Assembly: GCA_002311335.1 (NCBI GenBank)
Contig: DBZX01000063.1
Coordinates: 1-13,163 of the forward strand
Direction: 5' to 3'
DNA from: a bacterium UBP10_UBA1149
GTDB taxonomy: Bacteria > Desulfobacterota > Binatia > UBA1149
DNA length: 13,163 nucleotides
The translations under genes and the position numbers were made by a program. The notes beneath the pieces are model-generated. The model was not told the DNA's origin. It did no database searches and saw nothing but the letters and a program-made list of their open reading frames with translations. Shown here piece by piece: positions 7,004-13,163 of this stretch (positions are counted from its first letter, which is position 1; the number at the start of each line of letters is the position of its first letter).

Positions 7004-8273
7004 CTTTTACCGCCTCCCCTATGCACTTGATCACTTGTTCCGCGTCGCCATCGAGCTCGATAAGCTGCGCGTGATCGGCCTTGTTGACCATGTCGCGCAA
7101 CGTAGCCTTGCCGGCTTCCAGTTCAGCCTCGCCGACCAGCAACACGCAGGCTGCCCCCGAACGGTCGGCCCGCTTCATCTGGGCCTTGAGACTGCGCGAA
7201 GGACTCTCGACTTCCACGCGCTTGCCGGCCCGCCTCAGGCGTCGGGCCAGGCCCAGCACCACGCCCAGCGCACGCTCTTCGAGCGGGGCAACCACTATAT
7301 CGACAGGCGGCGCGCCGGGCTCCTGGCCTGCCGCCGCCAGCACCATGCGCTCGAGCCCGAAAGCGAAGCCGACACCGGCGATATCGGGCCCGCCCAGCGA
7401 AGCGGCCAGGCCATCGTAGCGACCGCCCCCGCCCACGGCGTCCTGCGAACCCAGGCCGGCGGCCGTCACTTCGAATGCGGTGCGACAATAGTAGTCCAGG
7501 CCGCGTACCATGCGGGGATTGGCGGTGACCTCGACCCCCGACTCGGTGAGGAGCTCCTTGACCCTCCCGTGGTGCCTCTCACAGTCGTCGCACAGCGAAT
7601 CTACCATCATCGGCGCTCCCTGCATCGCCTCCCTGCAAGACTCGACCTTGCAGTCGAGCAGGCGCAGCGGATTACGTTGCAGGCGCGAGCGACAGTCCTC
7701 GCACAGCGAATCAATTCGCGCCTCGCCCCAGGCCGCGAGTGCTTTCCTGTAAGCGGGGCGGCAAGCGTCGTCGCCCAGGCTGTTGAGCTCGACACTGTAC
7801 TCCCTCAAGCCGACGGCTTCGCAGATGTCGGCCACGAGCGTCACGGCCTCGGCGTCGGCAGCCGGGTCGCTGCGACCAAGCATCTCGGCTCCGATCTGGC
7901 TGAACTGACGAAAGCGCCCCTTCTGAGGGCGTTCCCTCCTGAACATGGGCCCCCGGTAGTAGAACCGGCCCTCGGGCTGCGAGCGAGCCATGCCGGCGGC
8001 CAGGTAGGCCCGCACCAGCGAAGCGGTGCCCTCGGGTCGCAGCGCCAGCGTGGAGCCGTCTCGATCCTCGAAGGTATACATTTCTTTTTCGACGATATCG
8101 GAAGTGTCGCCCACGGTTCGCTGGAAGAGCTCGACCCTTTCGAGCAGTGGCAGTTCCAGTTCCTCGAAGCCGTAGTTTTCGAGAACCTTACAGCTTGCTT
8201 CGAGCACAGCTCGTCGCGCCAGCACTTCGCCAGCCTGAATGTCGCGAAATCCCTTGACTGCTGCCAGTTTCAT
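6993..8273 (-). CDS. hisS: Histidyl-tRNA synthetase
   Basis: This class IIa synthetase charges tRNA-His. The 426-residue length is typical. Visible parts are KGFRD (7-11), ALRPEGTASLVRAYL (77-91), motif 2 YYRGPMFRRERPQKGRFRQF (105-124), the histidine-binding RGLDYYCRTAFEV (257-269), GGGGRYDGL (281-289), motif 3 GFAFGLERMVLA (302-313) and a C-terminal alpha/beta anticodon-binding domain (about 325-420). The insertion domain has three cysteine pairs: C191/C194, C208/C213 and C228/C231. This pattern occurs in many bacterial HisRS and suggests bound metal. The ATG start at 8273 overlaps the comEC stop as ATGA, with GAGGG 5 nt upstream. The gene's 3' end overlaps aspS by 11 nt. No attenuator or T-box can lie between comEC and hisS because there is no intergenic space. 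Confidence 0.97.
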   Translation of the reverse strand: MKLAAVKGFRDIQAGEVLARRAVLEASCKVLENYGFEELELPLLERVELFQRTVGDTSDIVEKEMYTFEDRDGSTLALRPEGTASLVRAYLAAGMARSQPEGRFYYRGPMFRRERPQKGRFRQFSQIGAEMLGRSDPAADAEAVTLVADICEAVGLREYSVELNSLGDDACRPAYRKALAAWGEARIDSLCEDCRSRLQRNPLRLLDCKVESCREAMQGAPMMVDSLCDDCERHHGRVKELLTESGVEVTANPRMVRGLDYYCRTAFEVTAAGLGSQDAVGGGGRYDGLAASLGGPDIAGVGFAFGLERMVLAAAGQEPGAPPVDIVVAPLEERALGVVLGLARRLRRAGKRVEVESPSRSLKAQMKRADRSGAACVLLVGEAELEAGKATLRDMVNKADHAQLIELDGDAEQVIKCIGEAVKGGA

Positions 8274-10741
8274 CGACGCCCTCGAGGCCCGTCGTGTCCG
8301 GCCCGGCGCGGCCCTTTATCGGGTCGACCCCCCGAATAGTCAACGCGCCCGTTGCCGTTATAAACAGTCATCGCCGCTCGCCGCCTGCCCGGCCTGCGCT
8401 CCAGCAGCACGCGGACTGCACCCTGTTGCGACGTTGACAGGAAGCTACAACCCGCGCGCTGCCAACGCGCCACGACCTCGGGGCGCGGAAAGCCCCAGCG
8501 ATTGTCGCGCCCTGCCGATGCCACCGCCAGCGCCGGGCAGACCCTGTTGATCAGGCCGGCCGTCGAAGAGCTCGAGCTGCCGTGGTGGGGCACCTTGATC
8601 ACGTCCAGGCGGCGACCCCGCTGCAGGCCCTGCAGCACGCGGCTTTCGGCCCTGGATTCAATGTCGCCGGTGAGCAACACGCGGCGCCCCCTCCAGGCCA
8701 GCAGCAGCACCAGCGAACGGTCATTGGACGCGCAATCGCCGCTGCCGTCGGGCGGATTGAGAATACGCAGGCGCAAGCGACCTGCACCGCCCCTGCCAGC
8801 GACCGAGAGACGCGCCTTGCCATGCCTTGCGACCACGGGAACGCCCGCTCGAGCCAGGCGCTCGAGGAAACGGCCGAAGGAAGAACTCTCGCAGCGGCCC
8901 CCGGGCCACACGAAGCGGCCCACCTCGACACGCTCGAGCAGATCATCGAAACCTCCCCAGTGGTCGCTCTGCACGTGCGTGGCCAGCATCGTGTCCACGC
9001 GCCCTATCTGCATGCGCCTGAGCAGCGGGCTCAGCACGAGGTTTCCGCGGCCGGGCGGGCCACCGTCCACGAGCAGCACCCTGCCGCCGGGAAGCCTGAG
9101 CAGCGTGGAGTCTCCCTGCCCCACCGAGGCAAATACGATTTCGAGGCTGTCCTGCGTCCAGCGCTGCTGCCAGGCCAGCGACAGGCAAGCAGTGGTTGCG
9201 ACGAGCAAGAGCGCGGCCGTCAGTCGACGGCGTTTCGAGAATAGCAGGAGCGGTGGACCTGCGAGCAGCAGCATCAGCAGTGGCCAGCCCGGCGCAACAA
9301 CGTTCAGCCCGGCTCCCGGAATGCCTGCGCCCAGGCGAGCAAGGCCGAGTAACAGCTCGGCAAAAAAAGCGGCCAGTCCCAGCAGTGGAGAAAACAACAG
9401 GGGCAGGAAGAACCAACAAAACGCCGACGCCAGCGCCAATGTCACCGTGACGGCAACCAACGGCAGGGCCGGCAGGTTGACCAGCGGCGCCGCCAGGCTG
9501 AGCCTGCCGAAGTGCTGGGCGGCCAGCGGCGCAGTGCAGTACCAGGCAACGAGACAGACAGACAGGTAGTCGACGGCCCGGCGGGTCCACCCGCGCGCGT
9601 GCCCTTCGGGTAGCCGGCGCGCCGAGCCCAGCAGCATCAGCCCGCAGACGGCGGCGAACGAGAGTTGAAAACCGGCCTCGGCCGCCATTCCGCCGCGCCA
9701 CAAGAGCAACGACACGCAGGCCAGCGCCAGGCCGTGACCGGCCGCGGTCCGCCGCCCCGCCCACAACAACAGCGATGGCAGCGCGAGCATTATCACCGCC
9801 CGCAGCACCGGCACCCGCCCGCCGGCCATGAGTCCGTATGCAACCGCCGTGGCCAGCGCCGCGAGCAACGCAGGACGCCTGACGTCGTACAGAACCGGCA
9901 AGCGCGGCAGTATCAGCAACAGTCCGTGCAGCAGTGCGTACACCGCGCCGGCGACCAGGCCTATGTGCAATCCCGAGATGGCCAGCAGGTGGCCCAGCCC
10001 CGAGTCGCGGATGGCCCCGAGGTCGTCCGGGCTTATTCCATCGCGATGACCGGTGAGCAGTGCCGCCACCAGGCCCGCGCCGGGCCCGCGCCCGCACCTG
10101 ATGTCGGTGGCGAGCTCGGCCCGCGCGCGCGCGAGGGCAGCATCGAAACCGGGCGTCGGACCCAGGTCCACCAGGCCCTCGGCGCTCCAGGACCAGGCGC
10201 TTACAAAAACGCCCCGCCTGCCGTTCCAGTCGCGCCAGCTGCTTTCCCCCGGGTTGCCGAAGTCGCTTATCCTCCTGAGAGTGGATGACAAGGCGATGCG
10301 CCTTCCCGCCAGCGAGCCCTCACCGCCGTGGCGCAGATAGAGCACCACGCGACCGTCCAGCCGCCCACTGTCAGCGGTCTCTACCGCGTCGAGCAGCAGC
10401 CGGCTCCCACCCGAAGCCCTGCCGATGACCGAAACCACGTCGGCCTCGAACGCCAGTGCCCCGCTGCTGCGGGATCTTCCCTTGAGCAAACCAATGACGT
10501 GACCATCCGGCGGGGGTTCCACCGGTGGCAACGCTCTCCAGCCCACCAACAGCGCCAGCAACACGACCGCGAGCAGGGTTCTTTTATTGAGCAGGCCTCT
10601 CGCCACCGAAGAGCCCGCCCACGCGGCGCAAAGCAGCGCGGGGAGGAGGCGTTCGAACCATTGTCCGGGCAGTGCTGGCAGGCCCGCGGCGCAGCACCAC
10701 GCCGCCGAAAAAGCCGCCAACGCCGCCAGGTACACCGCCAC
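8270..10741 (-). CDS. comEC: ComEC/Rec2-type DNA internalisation channel with C-terminal metallo-beta-lactamase domain
   Basis: ComEC is the inner-membrane channel that carries single-stranded DNA into the cytoplasm during natural transformation. The 823-residue product has all three family parts. N-terminal membrane segments flank a DUF4131/OB-like region (about 80-190, with DFGNPGES at 160-167). The polytopic Competence domain (about 205-500) contains LLTGHRDGIS (228-237) and LAISGLHIGL (253-262). The metallo-beta-lactamase domain (about 530-780) has SVGQGDSTLL (539-548), LVDGG (557-561), THVQSDHWGG (588-597), TGDIES (691-696) and KVPHHGSS (716-723). The metal motif is HxQxDH rather than the commoner HxDxDH. 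A basic, glycine-rich tail of about 40 residues follows. The GTG start at 10741 is uncertain: an in-frame stop lies 9 nt upstream, the ribosome site is weak, and a GTG two codons later is also possible. Confidence 0.95.
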   Translation of the reverse strand: MAVYLAALAAFSAAWCCAAGLPALPGQWFERLLPALLCAAWAGSSVARGLLNKRTLLAVVLLALLVGWRALPPVEPPPDGHVIGLLKGRSRSSGALAFEADVVSVIGRASGGSRLLLDAVETADSGRLDGRVVLYLRHGGEGSLAGRRIALSSTLRRISDFGNPGESSWRDWNGRRGVFVSAWSWSAEGLVDLGPTPGFDAALARARAELATDIRCGRGPGAGLVAALLTGHRDGISPDDLGAIRDSGLGHLLAISGLHIGLVAGAVYALLHGLLLILPRLPVLYDVRRPALLAALATAVAYGLMAGGRVPVLRAVIMLALPSLLLWAGRRTAAGHGLALACVSLLLWRGGMAAEAGFQLSFAAVCGLMLLGSARRLPEGHARGWTRRAVDYLSVCLVAWYCTAPLAAQHFGRLSLAAPLVNLPALPLVAVTVTLALASAFCWFFLPLLFSPLLGLAAFFAELLLGLARLGAGIPGAGLNVVAPGWPLLMLLLAGPPLLLFSKRRRLTAALLLVATTACLSLAWQQRWTQDSLEIVFASVGQGDSTLLRLPGGRVLLVDGGPPGRGNLVLSPLLRRMQIGRVDTMLATHVQSDHWGGFDDLLERVEVGRFVWPGGRCESSSFGRFLERLARAGVPVVARHGKARLSVAGRGGAGRLRLRILNPPDGSGDCASNDRSLVLLLAWRGRRVLLTGDIESRAESRVLQGLQRGRRLDVIKVPHHGSSSSSTAGLINRVCPALAVASAGRDNRWGFPRPEVVARWQRAGCSFLSTSQQGAVRVLLERRPGRRRAAMTVYNGNGRVDYSGGRPDKGPRRAGHDGPRGRR

Positions 10742-10842
10742 CGTTATCCATTAGCGCAAGCGGCGGCCGGCATTCAAGGGTTGAAAGCAAAGCTATACCC
10801 GGCCGGTAATGCCGGGGATGTCATGACGGCCTGCCAGGTCGG
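10742..10842. other. 101-nt gap between uvrC and comEC with an inverted repeat
   Basis: This is the largest intergenic gap in the window. It holds a perfect 8-nt inverted repeat, CCGGCATT at 10767-10774 and AATGCCGG at 10808-10815, with a 33-nt spacer. A palindromic CCGGCCGG at 10799-10806 could instead pair with CGGCCGG at 10764-10770. No T-run follows on the minus strand, so it does not look like an intrinsic terminator. A structured leader, a regulator site or chance in GC-rich DNA are all possible. No convincing promoter is visible; a TATAGC on the minus strand (10792-10797) lacks a well-placed -35 partner. Confidence 0.3.
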
Positions 10843-12741
10843 CTAGCGGTCGCCGCGCGAGGGGCCAGCCCGCAAGGCCGCCTTGATCACGGCCGCCAAC
10901 TGGTCGCCGAAACCGGCCAGCGAGGCGATCTCTTCTACGTCGGCCTCGCGCACGCGCTTTACGCTACCGAAATGCCTCAGCAGCGCCTTTCGCCTCGACG
11001 GGCCAACGCCGGCGATGTCGTCGAGTTCGGATCGCAAGCGGCGCTTCGAACGAAGCTTGCGGTGGTAGGTGATCGCAAAACGGTGAGCTTCGTCGCGCAA
11101 GCGCTGCAGCAGGAACAAGGCGTTGGAGTTGCGCCTGAGCTTTATCGGGTTGGAGCGCCCGGGCCTGAACACGCGCTCCTCGCTGTGCTCGATTTCTTCG
11201 GAGTGAGCGTCGCTCTTTACCTTGTCCTTGGCCAACGACGCCAGCTCTACCCCCTCCACCCCGAGTTCGCGCAGCACCTCTACCGCCATCGACAGCTGCC
11301 CCCTGCCGCCGTCGACCAGCAGGAGGTCGGGCAGGCCGCCCTCGCTGACCCCGCGCACCAGGCGGCGGTGCAGCACTTCTTTCATGGCCGCATAGTCATC
11401 GTTGCGCTGCACTTCCTTGAGCCGGTAGTGGCGGTAGCCCGACCTGTCGGGCAGGCCTTCGTCAAAAGCCACCATGGAAGCAACAACGTCTTCGCCCGAG
11501 ACGTGCGAGATATCGAAGCACTCCACGCGCTTGGGAATACTCGACAGCCCCAACCTGTCGCGCAGTTCCTTGAGCATCTTTTCGCGGCGCAGGGTCTCGT
11601 CGCTGCGCTCGGACAACGCGTGCACCGCGTTGCGTACGGCCATCTCGACCAAGCGTTTCTTTTCACCCCGCAACGGCACCAGAACCGACACCTTCCTGCC
11701 CAGGCGTAACGAAAGAACGGTGGCCAACGTGTCGCGGCCCTCGACGTCCACGGGCAACAACACCTCCGTAGGAACATAACGGTCGCCCTCGTAGAAGCGT
11801 CCAAGCAGTGAATCGAGAACTTCCTCGTCGGGAAAATCGTGATCGTCAAACTGGTAAGACAGGTGGGCCGACAGCCGTCCCGACCTCACGAGCAACACCT
11901 GCGCCTGGACGAATCCGCCTTCCCGTGCCAGGCCAAAAACGTCGCGATCGCCACCGCCGTGCACCACCACCTTCTGCTTGTCGACCACGGTCTTGATCGC
12001 GGCGGCCCGGTCACGCAGCCTCGCCGCGTCTTCGTACTCCTCGGCGGCAGCGGCCTCGGCCATGCGCCGCTCGATATCGCGCAACAGTCCGTCGGTCTTT
12101 CCCTCCAGCAGCTTCACCGCCCCGTCGAGATGAAGCGCGTAGGCTTTCTTGTCCACCTCGTACACGCAGGGGGCCAGGCAACGCTTGATCTGGTACTCGA
12201 GGCAGGGACGCGAGCGATTACGAAACACGGTGTCCGAGCAGGTACGCAGCGGAAACACCCTGCGTATGGTAGACAGGGTCTCGTGTACGCCCGACGCCGA
12301 CGGGTAAGGGCCGAGGTAGGTGCTGCCGTCGCGCTCGATACGCCGCGTCGGAAACAACCGCGGCCACTCGTCCTTGGTCGTGACCTTGACCGACAGGTAA
12401 CTCTTGTCGTCCTTCAGGCGTATGTTGTACCGCGGCTTGTACTGCTGGATGAGGTTGGCCTCCAGCATCAGGGCCTCGGCTTCACCCTCGGTCACGAGGG
12501 TCTCGAGGTCGGCGACCTTCTGCATCAGGAAACGCAACTGGTAACGCCCGTCGCCGCCCTCGGCGAGGTAGCTGCGCAGGCGTTGGCGAAGGCTGCGCGC
12601 CTTGCCGACGTATAGCACCTTGCCCTTGCTGTCCTTGAACAGGTAGACGCCAGGGCCGGTGGGAAGCGTGGCGACCTTTGCCACCAGCCTCTCCCGCGTG
12701 GTAGGGGCTTTTTTGTCCCCGGCGGGTGGGCCGTCAGCCAC
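10843..12741 (-). CDS. uvrC: UvrABC system protein C (excinuclease subunit C)
   Basis: UvrC makes the two cuts flanking a DNA lesion after UvrB is loaded. The 632-residue product is full length. It has a GIY-YIG nuclease domain (GVY at 31-33, YVG at 44-46) for the 3' cut, and a cysteine cluster C168, C180, C188 and C192 whose 12-8-4 spacing matches the reported Fe-S ligands of E. coli UvrC. A UVR domain follows (about 221-255) for binding UvrB. The RNase H-like nuclease for the 5' cut shows CFDISH (408-413), NDDYAAM (447-453), LLLVDGG (473-479) and AHRFAITYHRK (552-562); D410, D449, D477 and H553 are its likely active-site residues. Helix-hairpin-helix repeats lie at about 573-625. The start is GTG at 12741, with AGGAG 10 nt upstream. 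The gene overlaps uvrB by 8 nt. Confidence 0.97.
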   Translation of the reverse strand: MADGPPAGDKKAPTTRERLVAKVATLPTGPGVYLFKDSKGKVLYVGKARSLRQRLRSYLAEGGDGRYQLRFLMQKVADLETLVTEGEAEALMLEANLIQQYKPRYNIRLKDDKSYLSVKVTTKDEWPRLFPTRRIERDGSTYLGPYPSASGVHETLSTIRRVFPLRTCSDTVFRNRSRPCLEYQIKRCLAPCVYEVDKKAYALHLDGAVKLLEGKTDGLLRDIERRMAEAAAAEEYEDAARLRDRAAAIKTVVDKQKVVVHGGGDRDVFGLAREGGFVQAQVLLVRSGRLSAHLSYQFDDHDFPDEEVLDSLLGRFYEGDRYVPTEVLLPVDVEGRDTLATVLSLRLGRKVSVLVPLRGEKKRLVEMAVRNAVHALSERSDETLRREKMLKELRDRLGLSSIPKRVECFDISHVSGEDVVASMVAFDEGLPDRSGYRHYRLKEVQRNDDYAAMKEVLHRRLVRGVSEGGLPDLLLVDGGRGQLSMAVEVLRELGVEGVELASLAKDKVKSDAHSEEIEHSEERVFRPGRSNPIKLRRNSNALFLLQRLRDEAHRFAITYHRKLRSKRRLRSELDDIAGVGPSRRKALLRHFGSVKRVREADVEEIASLAGFGDQLAAVIKAALRAGPSRGDR

Positions 12742-13163
12742 TGAGCCCGAGCTCCTGCTGTTCGAGACGGTTGGCCTTGTCCCTGAGCTCAGCCGCCTTT
12801 TCGAAATCCATTCCGGCAGCCGCTTCTTTCATGCGTCGCCTGAGGTTTTCGATCTCGGCGCGAATTCCGCCGTCGCCATAATCAGCCGGCGTCTCGGCCA
12901 CCTCGGGTATCGGGCCGTAGTCGGCCTCGGCCATGCGCACCATCGGATCGTCCACGCCCCGAGAAATACCCCGGGGTTCGATGCCGTGCTCCTCGTTGTA
13001 TGCCTCCTGCATCTCGCGGCGACGGGCGGTCTCGTCCATGGCCTGCTCCATGGCGCCGGTTATCCTGTCGGCGTACATGATGACCTTCCCGTCTATATGG
13101 CGCGCGGCCCTGCCCATGGTCTGTATCAAAGACCTCGCGGAGCGAAGAAACCCTTCCTTGTCG
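12734..13163 (-). CDS. uvrB: UvrABC system protein B (excinuclease subunit B), C-terminal fragment
   Basis: UvrB is the DEAD-like helicase subunit that verifies DNA damage and recruits UvrC. Only the last 142 residues are in the window; the gene enters from the right edge and its 5' end is missing. In frame from 13162 it reads DKEGFLRSARS, then SLIQTMGRAARH, the helicase motif VI containing QxxGRAAR. This is followed by GKVIMYADRITGAM, YNEEHGIEP and, at the C-terminus, a UVR domain of the form IENLRRRMKEAAAGMDFEKAAELRD that contacts UvrC. The TTG at 13129 is an internal leucine codon, not the start, because the conserved family sequence continues upstream of it. The stop lies 8 nt inside uvrC, so the two partners are translationally linked. 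Confidence 0.96.
   Translation of the reverse strand, partial: DKEGFLRSARSLIQTMGRAARHIDGKVIMYADRITGAMEQAMDETARRREMQEAYNEEHGIEPRGISRGVDDPMVRMAEADYGPIPEVAETPADYGDGGIRAEIENLRRRMKEAAAGMDFEKAAELRDKANRLEQQELGLSG

Noticed and set aside
7035..8339. A 434-codon open frame on the plus strand opposite hisS.
   Set aside because: It is fully antisense to a conserved gene and shows no recognisable domain. Long shadow frames are expected in GC-rich DNA. The same holds for the plus-strand frames at 1657-2583, 2571-3239, 4064-4672 and 11839-12615.
8943..10097. A 384-codon minus-strand frame inside comEC.
   Set aside because: It is an out-of-frame, Arg/Gly/Ala-rich translation of the comEC coding region with no family motif; comEC in the main frame has all its domains.
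10584..10790. An ATG-started 68-codon minus-strand frame overlapping the start of comEC.
   Set aside because: It is a Gly/Arg/Pro-rich shadow in another frame, with no motif and no good ribosome site.
10792..10797. TATAGC on the minus strand as a -10 box for comEC.
   Set aside because: The nearest -35-like text (ATGACA) lies about 21 nt away, beyond the usual spacing, so no promoter can be supported.
1..13163. The possibility of an undescribed defence, mobile or secretion system.
   Set aside because: Ten of the eleven genes are recognisable core families with intact motifs, base composition looks even, and there are no repeats, integrase, transposase or toxin-antitoxin-like genes.

Overview
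This is a GC-rich (about 65% by eye) chromosomal housekeeping region of a Gram-negative bacterium. Every supported gene lies on the minus strand, so transcription runs from right to left. The separate P-protein subunits (GcvPA plus GcvPB), the hisS-aspS pair, a Sec/Lol-type lipoprotein and a proteobacterial-looking ComEC suggest an uncultivated deltaproteobacterium-like lineage. That placement is weak inference; no rRNA or other taxonomic marker is present.

Layout in transcription order: the 3' end of uvrB (cut by the right edge), uvrC, comEC, hisS, aspS, an unrecognised lipoprotein gene, folD, gcvT, gcvH, gcvPA, and the 5' half of gcvPB (cut by the left edge). The genes are packed as one or a few operons. 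uvrB/uvrC overlap by 8 nt, comEC/hisS by 4, hisS/aspS by 11, aspS/lipoprotein by 4 and folD/gcvT by 4. The lipoprotein gene and folD are 1 nt apart, gcvH and gcvPA 3 nt, and gcvPA and gcvPB 38 nt. Only two larger gaps exist: 101 nt before comEC and 62 nt before gcvH. No stretch over 300 bases lacks a gene. I see no tRNA, rRNA, CRISPR array, insertion sequence or attachment site.

Functionally there are three blocks. UvrB and UvrC are nucleotide excision repair proteins, followed by ComEC, the DNA-uptake channel. HisRS and AspRS charge tRNA. FolD with the glycine cleavage proteins T, H, PA and PB forms a one-carbon module: glycine cleavage makes 5,10-methylene-THF and FolD interconverts it with 10-formyl-THF. 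The L protein (lipoamide dehydrogenase) and lipoylation enzymes are not in the window.

I found no clear novel defence or mobile system. The points most worth a second look are the unknown CxxC lipoprotein lodged between aspS and folD, a residue in AspRS suggestive of a non-discriminating enzyme, the striking dominance of GTG/TTG start codons, and the close packing of comEC with repair and tRNA-synthetase genes.
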